From Andreprevotia chitinilytica DSM 18519 (lineage in GTDB: Bacteria > Pseudomonadota > Gammaproteobacteria > Burkholderiales > Chitinibacteraceae), in contig NZ_JONM01000014.1 of NCBI RefSeq assembly GCF_000711875.1, forward strand, positions 53,736 to 117,735: a stretch of DNA of 64,000 nt, given 5' to 3'. This document shows positions 1 to 8,632 of this stretch, piece by piece (position 1 is the first letter of the stretch; each line of letters starts with the position of its first letter). The position numbers and the translations under genes are program-made. The notes beneath the pieces were generated by a model. That model was given only the letters and a program-made list of their open reading frames with translations, had not been told where the DNA came from and ran no database searches.

Positions 1-15
1 GATCATTTGAGATAC

Positions 16-42
16 GGCGGAACGCCCTTTGGGTGTTCCGCC
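16..42. repeat. REP-like palindrome
   Basis: A 12-bp stem (one G-T pair) closed by a TTT loop, GGCGGAACGCCC / GGGTGTTCCGCC. It lies just beyond the stop codon of the minus-strand gene at 50-337. There is no clean T-run on either side, so it is more likely a dispersed REP-type palindrome than a classical terminator, though it could protect the 3' end of that transcript. Confidence 0.5.
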
Positions 43-49
43 CTACGTT

Positions 50-337
50 CTACTTCCGGTCTTTCTCCCTGAATTCCTTCAATTCCTTTTCATTGATCCG
101 CGCCATATCAATCGCGCTGCGTCGCTCCTGAGCCAGTGAGATACCCGTTTGTGTCAGCTGGTACGCAGCGGAGCCGGGATCGACGATGCGGGCGAGGATC
201 TGGAAGAGCCGGCCGAGTTCGTCTACGCATTCGATGCCGTAGCGGGCAAAATCGTCGGTGGTGCGGCCGATCGAGCGGGGTGCAGAGGCGTAGCGGGGGA
301 GCGGTGGTGCAGGTGTACCTTGGGGTGCGTTGGGCAT
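50..337 (-). CDS. Small hypothetical protein
   Basis: A 95-residue protein I do not recognise. The N-terminal 25 residues are rich in Pro/Ala and probably disordered. The middle (about 28-75) looks helical and amphipathic, with a segment reading DELGRLFQILARIVDPGSAA, and the last 20 residues are highly charged (KELKEFREKDRK). There is no signal peptide or membrane segment. A G-rich ribosome-binding stretch (GGGGG) lies 7-8 nt before the ATG, which favours a real gene. It is the only candidate in the first 850 bases and sits among palindromic repeats. It may be a small cytoplasmic protein of a lineage-restricted family. Confidence 0.5.
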   Translation of the reverse strand: MPNAPQGTPAPPLPRYASAPRSIGRTTDDFARYGIECVDELGRLFQILARIVDPGSAAYQLTQTGISLAQERRSAIDMARINEKELKEFREKDRK

Positions 338-354
338 GGGAGCCCCCTACATTT

Positions 355-572
355 GCGGGTTTTTACCCGCCGCTTCGCTGCTAAACGAAGGTGGCGGGCG
401 CAAGGACGGGTTAGCAGACCGGAATGTAGGAACCGGCGCACCCGAAGGTGCCCCATCCTTGCTCCGCCATTGAAGGCGCACCAAGGGTGTTGCGGACGTA
501 ATAAAACCGCTTTGCAGCGGTTTGTCCGCCTACATATCCAGGCTGCTAAACCTGATCACGCCGTGAGGCGTG
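355..572. repeat. Cluster of short REP-like hairpins
   Basis: This gene-free stretch holds several unrelated palindromes: GCGGGT-TTTT-ACCCGC (355-370), an imperfect hairpin with a CGAA loop (435-452), a nested stem with outer GCGGAC/GTCCGC and inner AAACCGCT-TTGC-AGCGGTTT (492-529), and CACGCC-GTGA-GGCGTG (557-572). Several are followed by CCTAC or preceded by GTAG, as is common for REP sequences. No ORF here has convincing coding character. Confidence 0.5.
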
Positions 573-624
573 ACAAAGCGAAGTATCCCCAACCCTCACC
601 GGAGCGGTCAAGAACGTCAGCTTC

Positions 625-724
625 CGTAGCCCGGACGGCTTTGCCGGCCGGGGAGCGGCGTGGGCAAATCAAGCGGGTTGGGCCATGTGAACCAACCCCG
701 GCCGGCAAAGCCGTCCGGGCTACG
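625..724. repeat. REPIN-like inverted pair (29-bp arms)
   Basis: Two perfect 29-bp arms (625-653 and 696-724) in inverted orientation with a 42-bp spacer. Each arm is itself a near-palindrome (CCCGGACGGC-TTT-GCCGGCCGGG, one mismatch). Two REP hairpins facing each other is the layout of a REPIN. It sits downstream of the chitinase gene and just outside that gene's terminator. Confidence 0.7.
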
Positions 725-756
725 GGCCTATGCAATCCCGTGACGTCATCGGGCCC

Positions 757-785
757 AATAAAAAACCGGCCCTTGCGGGCCGGTT
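757..785 (-). terminator. Rho-independent terminator of chitinase gene
   Basis: Read on the minus strand: AACCGGCCC-GCAA-GGGCCGGTT followed by TTTTATT, a 9-bp stem and T-run about 95 nt beyond the chitinase stop codon. Confidence 0.8.
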
Positions 786-877
786 AATCACTCGTCGAAC
801 TGACGTTTACAAACGCGGGTTCACGTCGTTGTGCGGCTTTGCACTCAGGCGATGTTCCGCCCGAGTGCATACCTCAC

Positions 878-2914
878 TTACTGCGCGAACTTCGCTGCAG
901 CGCCCATCAGCGTGGCGCTGCTGTCATCGCCATCCAGCGACCAGGCAAACACGCCGCGGAAGCCCTTGGACTTGGCGTAGTTCACCTTGGTGGCGAGGGT
1001 GGTGACGTCGTCATAGCTCCACCAGTTGCTGCCGTCGTACTTGAACAGACCCATGGTGACGTTGTTGTAGTACACGGTGCCGGCGGCGTTCTTCAGCACC
1101 TTGTAGTCTTCAACGCCGTTTTCATAGGTGCCGTGTGCCGGTGCGGTCGCGCCGGAGTACAGGCCGTTGTTGCTGCCTGCGGCGACGCTGGTCCAGCCGC
1201 GACCGTAGAAGGGCACGCCCATCACGATCTTGTTGGCGGGCAGGCCGGAGCTGATCAGCAGGTTGACCGCATCATCCGTGTTGTACGACGCAGCGATGCC
1301 GGCCGCCTTCACGTTCGGGCTGTTCGGGTCCTTGTAGAGGTTGGCGTGGAAGTCGGTGACGGCCGACGGGGTCGGGTGGTTCTGACCAGTCGCATCCAGG
1401 TAGCTGGTGCTCGTGTATTCCCAGCCGCCGTGATAGTCGTAGGCCATCAGGTTGATCCAGTCCACCAGCGGGGCGAGGGCGGCCGGTTCGGTTTGCGCGA
1501 TCTTGTCTGCGCCGGCCGAGCTGGTTGCCGTCAGGTAGTAATGCTTGCCGGTGGTCGAACCGTAGGCATCGAGCTGGGTGCGCAGCTCTTGCATCAGCAG
1601 GGTGAAGTTGTGCTTGTCGGCGGTGGCATTGAGGGTGTTGTAGCCCACGCCTTGCACGCCCGGGTATTCCCAGTCGATGTCGATGCCATCGAAGATGCCC
1701 GCGCCAGTCCCCGCGCCGCCGAAGCCGCCGGAAGCGGTGATGTTGCCCTTGATGAACTGGTTGATACAGCTCGATGCCAGCGCTTTACGGCCCGCATCGG
1801 TCGCTGCGGCGGCGGAGAACCACTTCGACCACGTCCAGCCGCCGACGGAGATGAAGATCTTCAGCTTCGGATACTTGGCCTTCAGTTCCTTCAATTGGTT
1901 GAAGTTGCCGGCCAGTGGCTGGTTCCAGGTATCTGCGGTGCCGCTGACGGTATCGCTGAATGTCTTCTGGTAATCCGCCCAGGCATCGCCACCCAGACCG
2001 GCGGAGGCCGAGTTCGGATCGGTGGAGCCCGGTTCGAGCTGGCTGATGCCGTTCTGGCATTGATAGGTGCCGTCGGCTTGCTTGTAGAGGTTGGCGAACG
2101 CGTAGTTGACGAAGGTCATCTTGGCGGCGGAACCGCTGGTGTCGATGGTCTTCACGAAGTAGTTGCGCGCGTAGATGCCCCACTGTGCGAAGTAAGCGCC
2201 GACTTCAGCGCCGCTGCTTGGTGTGGGTGTCGGGGTCGCGGTCGGCACCGGCGTGGGCGTGCCACTTGGTGTCGGGGTCGGCGTACCACTTGGCGTGGGT
2301 GTTGGTGTGGCGGTCGGTTTCGGTGTTGGCGTTGCTGTCGGCACCGGGGTTGGGACGGGCGTGCCGCCGCTGCAGTTACCCAGCACGGTCCAATCCTTGC
2401 CGGAGCCGGATGGGCCGCTGTTGGTCGACGGATTGGCATTGGTCCACCAGTTGGCGACGTAATTGACGCCATTCAAGGTGACCTTGTCGCCACCGTTGTA
2501 GTGATCCTTGGTCGAATCCCATGCGGCGTAGCAGGTGCCGGCCGGGGTAGGTGCCGTGGTCGGGGCCGGCGTTGCAGTTGGCGTTGTAGTTGGTTTGGGC
2601 GTCGGCGCCGGGGTGCCCGTGACCGGCGTCGGTGTGGCAGTTGGCGTGGGCGTCGGTACGGGGGTCGCAGTCGGCGTGCCACCGGTATCTACACCCAGGT
2701 CTTTCCACAGGCTTTGTGCGGCAGCCGGATTCCAGCCTGCGCCGACATAGTCGGTCTGCGTGACGAGCGCCTGATAATCATGGCCGTTGTAATAAACAAT
2801 GGTGCCGGCCGTATAGGTGCCACCGTCTTGCCAGACCGGATAGGCCCAGGCGGCGGCAGGCAGCATGGCGAGTGCGGCGCTAATGGCCAGCTTTCGCGGC
2901 AAATGATGTTTCAT
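878..2914 (-). CDS. Secreted GH18 chitinase with two CBM5/12 modules
   Basis: Endo-type chitinase (678 aa) hydrolysing beta-1,4-N-acetylglucosamine chains outside the cell. Order: signal peptide 1-24 (ending AAAWA), CBM5/12 module about 26-75, Pro/Thr linker, a second chitin-binding module about 128-181 (YAAWDSTKDHYNGGDKV...), a longer TPTP linker, then the GH18 barrel from about 236. The catalytic DxxDxDxE motif is present as DGIDIDWE (D409, D412, D414, E416), and the SVGGW strand motif precedes it. I chose the ATG at 2914 because GGAG lies 9 nt upstream and the signal peptide then starts MKHHLPRK; an in-frame ATG at 2929 would add five residues. The gene is monocistronic with its own terminator. 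The first CBM closely resembles that of the GH16 enzyme at 27.5 kb. Confidence 0.95.
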   Translation of the reverse strand: MKHHLPRKLAISAALAMLPAAAWAYPVWQDGGTYTAGTIVYYNGHDYQALVTQTDYVGAGWNPAAAQSLWKDLGVDTGGTPTATPVPTPTPTATPTPVTGTPAPTPKPTTTPTATPAPTTAPTPAGTCYAAWDSTKDHYNGGDKVTLNGVNYVANWWTNANPSTNSGPSGSGKDWTVLGNCSGGTPVPTPVPTATPTPKPTATPTPTPSGTPTPTPSGTPTPVPTATPTPTPSSGAEVGAYFAQWGIYARNYFVKTIDTSGSAAKMTFVNYAFANLYKQADGTYQCQNGISQLEPGSTDPNSASAGLGGDAWADYQKTFSDTVSGTADTWNQPLAGNFNQLKELKAKYPKLKIFISVGGWTWSKWFSAAAATDAGRKALASSCINQFIKGNITASGGFGGAGTGAGIFDGIDIDWEYPGVQGVGYNTLNATADKHNFTLLMQELRTQLDAYGSTTGKHYYLTATSSAGADKIAQTEPAALAPLVDWINLMAYDYHGGWEYTSTSYLDATGQNHPTPSAVTDFHANLYKDPNSPNVKAAGIAASYNTDDAVNLLISSGLPANKIVMGVPFYGRGWTSVAAGSNNGLYSGATAPAHGTYENGVEDYKVLKNAAGTVYYNNVTMGLFKYDGSNWWSYDDVTTLATKVNYAKSKGFRGVFAWSLDGDDSSATLMGAAAKFAQ

Positions 2915-3677
2915 TCGTAACTTCTCCATCTTCTTTCGTTTTTAGATACACGCGTGGTGAAACCGGTGTAGTACGGCAGACCACGCTCGCTCAGGAACAT
3001 GAGTCAGTGCTGTAAGCTGATCTTCGTCAGCCATTGTCAGCTGTTGTTGCCAGGGTTTTTTGACGACAGCAACCGCTCACGTCAATTCGGCCACCCCTTG
3101 CTTGTACCGCATGTCGTGGCCGGAATTGAGCATCGGAAACGATTATGCGGTTGTCAATATTGTTTTAAATTCAGCAGATTAGATAATTCTTCTGCATCGC
3201 TTGCGTTGGCCGCGCCACGGGGTTGGCATGTCGGCGTGCAAGTCTCTCCGTGCCTTGTTTTGGTGCGGGGTGATGAGGCGGTGGTGAGTGGATGCGAGTG
3301 ATTAAGTCAAAAATATTGCGCTGGATGAGCGGTAGGTTTTTATATTGAGAAAGCTGTTGTAAATGTTGTTGACGAAGTGGTTTCTTCATCATTTCTTCGG
3401 TGGTTTTATGGGTGAAAAACAGGGGCTGATCACGGGATCGGGGCAAAACCCGCGCCGCCAGATACCACTCCGTGGCCGTTGGTGATACCTATTCCTGACA
3501 TTTTTCTGCAAAATTTGAATGGCTACTGCAAGAATCCGCTCGCCTTTACGTGATGGCGTCATTGCAGTCCGCCCGGCCGGGTAGTTGACGGCGTCATGCT
3601 CACAGGGTATTTCACCCGATTGGGCTGCGATTCCACCGGTAAAGCACAACGGTGGCGTAGCGAGGGAGAACGGTGGC
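2915..3677. other. Long intergenic region, chitinase / molybdoenzyme
   Basis: About 760 bp between two divergently read genes. It must carry both promoters. It is locally AT-rich around 3150-3190 and 3300-3370, unlike the flanking coding DNA. Short ORFs here lack ribosome-binding sites and coding character. No repeat, RNA or operator could be defined with confidence. Confidence 0.4.
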
Positions 3678-5957
3678 ATGACCAAACAGGTAATCAAGCG
3701 TTACGACAAGCCGGCCGGCGGCTGGGGTGCGTTGCGTAGCGTGTTCAAGCATATCGAGGAGCAGGGCATCGTCGGGCGGGGCGTGAGCACCTTGTTGCGC
3801 GCCAACCAGCCAGATGGTTTCGATTGCCCCGGTTGTGCCTGGCCGGACAAGAATCACCATTCCACGTTCGAGTTCTGCGAAAACGGCGCCAAGGCCGTCG
3901 CCGCCGAGGCCACCGAACGCCGTGTGACCCGCGCACTCTTTGCCGAGCACACCGTCGCCGATCTGGCCGCGCATGATGATTACTGGCTGGAAGGGCAGGG
4001 GCGGCTGACCGAGCCGATGCGCTACGACAGCGCCACCGATCGCTATCTGCCCATCGCCTGGGACGATGCCTTTGCCGCCATTGCTGCCCACCTGAACGCA
4101 TTGCCGCACCCGGATCAGGCGCTGTTTTATACCTCCGGCCGCACTTCCAACGAAGCGGCCTTCCTCTACCAGTTGTTCATCCGCGAGTTCGGCACCAATA
4201 ACCTGCCGGACTGCTCGAACATGTGCCACGAGCCATCCGGCACCGGCATGAAGGAGCAGATCGGCGTCGGCAAGGGCACGGTCACGCTGGATGACTTCGA
4301 GCATGCCGAGGCGATTTTCATCTTCGGCCAGAATCCCGGCACCAATCACCCGCGCATGCTGGGTACGCTGCGCGAGGCTGCCAAGCGCGGCTGCCGCATC
4401 GTTGCTTTCAATCCGCTGCGCGAACGTGGGCTGGAGCGCTTTGCCGATCCGCAAAGCCCGGCTGATATGCTGTCCGCCCACGGCTCGCAGATTGCATCGC
4501 GCTATTACCAGCCGCGCATTGGCGGTGATCTGGCGGTCGTCAAAGGCATCGCCAAGGTGGTGTTGGAAGCAGGTGACATCGATGAAGCGTTCATCGCCGA
4601 GCACACTGATGGCTTCGAGACCTTCCGCGCCGATGTGATCGCGGAAAGCTGGGCGACTATCGTGGAAGAGTCCGGCCTGAGTGAAGCGCAGATCCGCGAA
4701 GCTGCCGCGATCTATATCAAGAGCAACGCCACCATCTGCACCTGGGGCATGGGCATCACCCAACACAAGCATTCGGTGGCGACGATTCAGTCCATCGTCA
4801 ATCTGTTGCTGTTGAAGGGAAATATCGGCAAACCCGGTGCCGGTGCTTGCCCGGTGCGTGGCCATTCCAACGTGCAGGGCGACCGCACGATGGGGATTTA
4901 CGAAAAGCCAACGCAAGCCTTCCTCGAAAAACTCGGCCGTGCGTTCGATTTCACGCCGCCGCAGAAACACGGCCACGACGTGGTTGGCGCGATCGAGGCC
5001 ATGCTGGCGGGTGAGGCGAAGGTATTCATTGGCATGGGCGGCAACTTTGCCGTCGCCACACCGGATGCCGAGCGCACCAAGCAGGCGTTGCGGCAGTGTG
5101 ATCTCACCGTGCATGTCACCACCAAACTGAATCGATCCCATCTTGTGCATGGCCGTGATGCACTGATCCTGCCTTGCCTGGGCCGCACCGAGATCGATAT
5201 CCAGGTCGCCGGCCCGCAGGGCGTGACGGTGGAGGATTCGATGAGCATGGTGCATATCTCGGCGGGCATGAATCCGCCGGCATCGGAGCATCTGCTATCC
5301 GAGCCGGCCATTGTGGCCCGGCTGGCTGCCGCCACGCTCAAGCACAGCAAAACGCCGTGGCTGTGGCTGATCGAAGATTACGACCGCATCCGCGACAAGA
5401 TCGCCCAAGTGATCGACGGTTTTGCCGATTTCAACCTGCGCGTGCATGTGCCGGGCGGGTTTTACCTCGGTAACTCGGCACGGGCGCGGCATTGGTCCAC
5501 CACCACTGGCAAAGCCAGATTCATGACGCATGCGGTGCCGACCGATCTACCCATCAAGGCGATGCGCCGTCAACACGGTGAGCGGCCGGTATTCAACCTG
5601 ATGACGGTGCGCAGCCACGATCAATACAACACCACCGTCTATGGGCTGGATGACCGCTATCGCGGCGTGTTTGGCCATCGGCGGGTGTGCTTCATCAACA
5701 AGGCTGATTTGGCGCGGCTTGGGTTTACGGCCGGGCAATGGGTTGATCTGACTTCCGTCTGGCATGACGGAGAGCGGGTGGCGCAACGCTTTTTGCTGGT
5801 CGAGTACGATATCCCAGAAGGTTGTCTGGCGAGTTATTACCCGGAAACCAATGGGCTGGTGCCGCTGGATAGTTTTGCGGATCGGGCACGCACGCCGGCT
5901 TCGAAATCGGTGCCGGTGGTGTTGGGGTTGAGTGCGGTTGAAAACCTGACGTCTTGA
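3678..5957 (+). CDS. FdhF/YdeP-family molybdopterin oxidoreductase
   Basis: A 759-residue molybdopterin-guanine-dinucleotide enzyme of the YdeP branch of the formate dehydrogenase-H/DMSO reductase superfamily; E. coli YdeP has the same length. Substrate is not known for this branch, so formate oxidation should not be assumed. Visible features: an N-terminal CPGCAWP...FCENG cysteine region (about 50-75), a central SNMCHEPSG cysteine in the usual place of the metal ligand, GMGGNFAVATPD in the cofactor region, and a C-terminal molybdopterin-binding domain (MTVRSHDQYNTT). There is no signal peptide, so it is cytoplasmic. Start chosen at ATG 3678 with GAGGGAG upstream; an in-frame ATG at 3585 has no such site. 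It is followed by a small HTH gene and fdhD, whose product sulfurates this kind of cofactor. Confidence 0.9.
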   Translation: MTKQVIKRYDKPAGGWGALRSVFKHIEEQGIVGRGVSTLLRANQPDGFDCPGCAWPDKNHHSTFEFCENGAKAVAAEATERRVTRALFAEHTVADLAAHDDYWLEGQGRLTEPMRYDSATDRYLPIAWDDAFAAIAAHLNALPHPDQALFYTSGRTSNEAAFLYQLFIREFGTNNLPDCSNMCHEPSGTGMKEQIGVGKGTVTLDDFEHAEAIFIFGQNPGTNHPRMLGTLREAAKRGCRIVAFNPLRERGLERFADPQSPADMLSAHGSQIASRYYQPRIGGDLAVVKGIAKVVLEAGDIDEAFIAEHTDGFETFRADVIAESWATIVEESGLSEAQIREAAAIYIKSNATICTWGMGITQHKHSVATIQSIVNLLLLKGNIGKPGAGACPVRGHSNVQGDRTMGIYEKPTQAFLEKLGRAFDFTPPQKHGHDVVGAIEAMLAGEAKVFIGMGGNFAVATPDAERTKQALRQCDLTVHVTTKLNRSHLVHGRDALILPCLGRTEIDIQVAGPQGVTVEDSMSMVHISAGMNPPASEHLLSEPAIVARLAAATLKHSKTPWLWLIEDYDRIRDKIAQVIDGFADFNLRVHVPGGFYLGNSARARHWSTTTGKARFMTHAVPTDLPIKAMRRQHGERPVFNLMTVRSHDQYNTTVYGLDDRYRGVFGHRRVCFINKADLARLGFTAGQWVDLTSVWHDGERVAQRFLLVEYDIPEGCLASYYPETNGLVPLDSFADRARTPASKSVPVVLGLSAVENLTS

Positions 5958-6119
5958 ACCACAGAGAGCACAGAGAAAGGCAAAGGCGAGGTATTTGTAG
6001 GAGCGAGCTTGCTCGCGATTGCATCGTGTAGCGATACGTTGCCATCGCGAGCAAGCTCGCTCCTACAAGTGTCCTTTCTCAGTCCAATTGGGCTTTCTCT
6101 GTACCCACGTCGGTTCAAG
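5953..6119. repeat. REPIN nested inside an imperfect inverted repeat
   Basis: Core: perfect 25-bp arms 5995-6019 and 6044-6068, built on GGAGCGAGCTTGCTCGCGAT, the sequence type of the common Pseudomonas REP. Around it is an outer imperfect repeat, 5953-5979 and 6093-6119, sharing CTTGAACC and ACAGAGAAAG at matching positions; the left outer arm contains the stop codon of the preceding gene. A second, decayed copy of the core lies at 7830-7898. Confidence 0.75.
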
Positions 6120-6144
6120 ATTTTGTGTTTTGGATTCCGAAAAC

Positions 6145-6378
6145 ATGGAAGACCTTCTCATCGCCATCATGGCCCAGCTCGCTGAGCACGATGGCCTGTC
6201 CGATCACCAGATCGGCAAGCGCCTTGGCATCGGCATGAGCCAGCTCAACCGGGCCTTGGCTTTGCTTGAAACGAGTGCCGAGCAAGGCGGGCTGGGGTGC
6301 GTGGTCAGCCGGCAGGATGGCAAGCGGCGCACGCTTTGGCTCACCGAGCGCGGTCGTGCATTGTGCGTGCCGCAATGA
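6145..6378 (+). CDS. Small winged-helix DNA-binding protein
   Basis: A 77-residue protein with a helix-turn-helix (DHQIGKRLGIGMSQLNRALALLE, about 20-42) followed by a wing-like segment (GCVVSRQDGKRRTLWLTERGRAL). The layout resembles a minimal MarR/ArsR-type winged helix. It lies between the YdeP-like gene and fdhD, and its TGA overlaps the fdhD ATG (ATGA), so it is translationally coupled to fdhD. It may regulate this small operon. Start chosen at ATG 6145; an upstream in-frame ATG at 6019 lies inside the REPIN and is unlikely. Confidence 0.75.
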   Translation: MEDLLIAIMAQLAEHDGLSDHQIGKRLGIGMSQLNRALALLETSAEQGGLGCVVSRQDGKRRTLWLTERGRALCVPQ

Positions 6379-7214
6379 ACGCGCCCGAATCGAGGATGGA
6401 GTCGAATTTGTTGGCAGGTATCCAGCAAGTACAAGCGCTGCGCATCGAGCGTGGCGAGGCGGTGCAGCGTAGCGAACTGCTAGCCGAAGAGACGCCCGTG
6501 GCGCTGGTTTACAACGGCATCTCTCACGCGGTGATGATGGCGAGCCCGCTCGATCTGGAAGACTTCGCGCTGGGTTTTTCGCTGACCGAGGGCATCATCG
6601 CGCAGCCGCGTGAGCTGACCGATATCGAGGTGCAGACATCCAGCGCGGGCATCAGCATCGAGATGCGGATCACCGAAGAACGCTTCCGGCAGCTCAAGCA
6701 CGTGCGGCGCACACTCGCCGGCCGCACCGGCTGTGGCTTGTGCGGGCAGGATTCCCTTGAGGCGGCCATCCGGCCGATTACGCCTGCGAGTTCCGCCGTG
6801 AGTGCGAATCTCACGGTGGATTCGGCAAGTGTTCAGCGTGCCTTGCAGGCGTTGACGGTGCTGCAACCGCTCAACGCGGCGACCGGCGCAGTTCACGCTG
6901 CCGGCTGGTGGCGGGGTGAAGAGATGTGGGTGCGGGAGGATGTCGGCCGGCATAACGCACTGGATAAGTTGATCGGCGCAACGGCTCGCCACGTTCCACC
7001 CGAAGGGCGCGACGGCTTGCTGGTGATGACCTCGCGGGCTTCCTACGAGATCGTCCACAAGGCGGCTGCAGCGGGTTTCGTCATCGTCGCGACGATTTCC
7101 GCGCCCACGGCCTTGGCGGTGCGGCTGGCTGACGAAGCAGGCATGACCTTGATCGGCTTTGCGCGCGATGAGCGGATGACGGTTTATAGCCACGCCGGGC
7201 GCATGACTGCATGA
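6375..7214 (+). CDS. fdhD: Formate dehydrogenase accessory sulfurtransferase FdhD
   Basis: 279 residues, close to E. coli FdhD (277). FdhD transfers sulfur from the IscS cysteine desulfurase to the molybdenum cofactor of formate-dehydrogenase-type enzymes. The conserved CxxC is visible as TGCGLCGQ (C120, C123), and the family signature DVGRHNALDKLIG follows at about 195. The C-terminal nucleotide-binding part reads SRASYEIVHKAAAAG. Its ATG overlaps the stop of the preceding HTH gene. The partner is probably the YdeP-like enzyme encoded immediately upstream, as no other molybdoenzyme is in the window. Confidence 0.95.
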   Translation: MNAPESRMESNLLAGIQQVQALRIERGEAVQRSELLAEETPVALVYNGISHAVMMASPLDLEDFALGFSLTEGIIAQPRELTDIEVQTSSAGISIEMRITEERFRQLKHVRRTLAGRTGCGLCGQDSLEAAIRPITPASSAVSANLTVDSASVQRALQALTVLQPLNAATGAVHAAGWWRGEEMWVREDVGRHNALDKLIGATARHVPPEGRDGLLVMTSRASYEIVHKAAAAGFVIVATISAPTALAVRLADEAGMTLIGFARDERMTVYSHAGRMTA

Positions 7215-7277
7215 GCCCTGGTGCCTTGTGCAGTCGAGGTTGGGTGGTTGATGCTGCTGCGAGACTCGCGGTAAGGC

Positions 7278-7592
7278 TCAATAGGCCCAGACCTCCACCG
7301 CCGCCTGGATCGATGCATCCGCTCGTGCCAGGTCTTCCGGCACCATTACCGGCAAGAATTCGACATCGGCCCCGAGCCAAAGAAAGAACGGTTCCGCGAT
7401 TGCTGGCATCTGCGACGCATCATCAAAGTTGACGACGATATAGCCGCCGCGCTGTCCGCCCACGGTGGTGAAGTAGGCGGCCTCTGCCTTGATGTCGGCC
7501 AGCAGCTTTCCCAGTCGCTCGCCAAAGTGCGGATCGCGCAACGCCTTGTTTCCCATCTCGTTCGAAAGTCTTAATTTCATCAGGTAACGCAT
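7278..7592 (-). CDS. Conserved hypothetical protein, 104 aa
   Basis: A compact soluble protein (MRYLMKLRLSNEMGNKAL...) with alternating strands and helices: an opening strand, a helix with [15 protein letters not shown], then AYFTTVGGQRGGYIVVNF, a mid helix MPAIAEPFF and a closing strand VEFLPVMVPEDL. This pattern suggests a small ferredoxin-like or dimeric alpha/beta-barrel fold. I recognise it as a widespread unnamed bacterial family but know no function. GAGG lies about 8 nt before the ATG. It is convergent with fdhD, and the REPIN copy at 7830 lies beyond its 5' side. Confidence 0.7.
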   Translation of the reverse strand: MRYLMKLRLSNEMGNKALRDPHFGERLGKLLADIKAEAAYFTTVGGQRGGYIVVNFDDASQMPAIAEPFFLWLGADVEFLPVMVPEDLARADASIQAAVEVWAY

Positions 7593-7829
7593 GATGCAGC
7601 CTCGTTGATCGGTTCACGGGCTACTCATCGTGGTTTGCTGCAGTGAGCACTCCCCGCCACCGGGCAGCAAGAAGTGACCGGTGGTGGTCGGTTTGATGAC
7701 GCTGTGGGCGGCTACGCGGTTGGCGGCGCAAATCTTGACAATGACCAGGCAGGTACCTATTAAAAGGTTGCTAATTTACTTACGCCATTCTTTTGTGGTG
7801 TGGATTGTCCCGGTCGGAATGGAAGTATT

Positions 7830-7898
7830 ATAGGGGCGAGCTGGCTCGCGATTGCTGCGGTGGATTTGCCATCGTCATCGCGAGCAAGCTCGCTCCTT
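7830..7898. repeat. Second, degenerate REPIN copy
   Basis: Arms 7830-7852 and 7877-7898 repeat the GCGAGC-TTGCTCGCGAT core of the REPIN at 5995-6068. The left arm has changes (GGGGCGAGCTGGCTCGCGAT), the right arm is almost intact. It lies in the 436-bp gap 7593-8028, which otherwise holds no gene I can support apart from promoter sequence for the gene at 8029. Confidence 0.75.
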
Positions 7899-8028
7899 CA
7901 TTTTTTTCCAAGGATTGATGGGCCTTGATCGTCTGTTGAGCGTGGAACGGGTAGATGCCAGTGCGCCCGTGGGGGTGGTGTTGCTGATCTGGCGAATGGT
8001 TTAGTGATCAACTTCGGAGGGTATTGTC

Positions 8029-8565
8029 ATGAAAGGCATTGGTAGACGCATCTTGTTTCAATGGCTGGGGGTGATGATGGCTGGTTTGCTCTGTGCTGCG
8101 CCTGGGTTCGCGCAGACGACGCTGGTTACCTGCCCTGGAACGGCAACGAATCACTACACGCCAGGATTAACTGATTCGCCGCAGTTGATCGCGGTCAATG
8201 CCAACGCGACGCTTGGGCCCTGCGTTGGTGACGCTACTGTGGTGTCGGCTACTTATCATTTTGGGGGACAGGGCACATTGTCCTGCGCATTGACACTCAA
8301 TAGTGTCAGCGGTGGCACGACAACCGTCACATGGCAGGATGGGCAGCAGAGCACCGCGACCTTTGTCCGGGCCGTGACGGAACGGCTTCCTATCGGGGAT
8401 GTAGTGACCACCAACGAGCTTTTGGTGACGGCAGGGAGGTATGCCGGTGCCAACATGACGTTTGTGGCTACGTTGGTGCAGCCCAATCTGTTGGCATGCA
8501 TGACACCGCCAGGTGTCACCGATGCGGCAGGCCCGGCCGTGATGACCATCACCAGCCTGCAATAG
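8029..8565 (+). CDS. Secreted hypothetical protein
   Basis: 178 residues with a clear signal peptide (MKGIGRRILFQWLGVMMAGLLCAAPGFAQ, cleavage after AQ near 29). The mature part is Thr/Val-rich and probably all-beta, with four cysteines (VTCPG, LGPCVG, LSCAL, LACMT) that could form two disulfides in the periplasm. I recognise no family. A GGAGG ribosome-binding site lies 9 nt before the ATG. The gene stands alone, convergent with dinB. Confidence 0.7.
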   Translation: MKGIGRRILFQWLGVMMAGLLCAAPGFAQTTLVTCPGTATNHYTPGLTDSPQLIAVNANATLGPCVGDATVVSATYHFGGQGTLSCALTLNSVSGGTTTVTWQDGQQSTATFVRAVTERLPIGDVVTTNELLVTAGRYAGANMTFVATLVQPNLLACMTPPGVTDAAGPAVMTITSLQ

Positions 8566-8632
8566 CCTTTATGTAGCCAGTCGCCGCTGATGCCGCTGTG
8601 GGCGCTCTTCTGCCGCTAAGGCTGAGTCTGGG

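Noticed and set aside
839..2920. A 693-residue open frame antisense to the chitinase gene
   Set aside because: It mirrors the GC-rich codons and the Thr/Pro linkers of the real gene (giving GVGV repeats), has no signal or family match, and the opposite strand encodes a complete GH18 enzyme.
3171..3446. A 91-aa minus-strand ORF in the chitinase-molybdoenzyme gap
   Set aside because: Low-complexity His/Pro/Gln/Arg composition, no clear ribosome-binding site and no recognisable fold.
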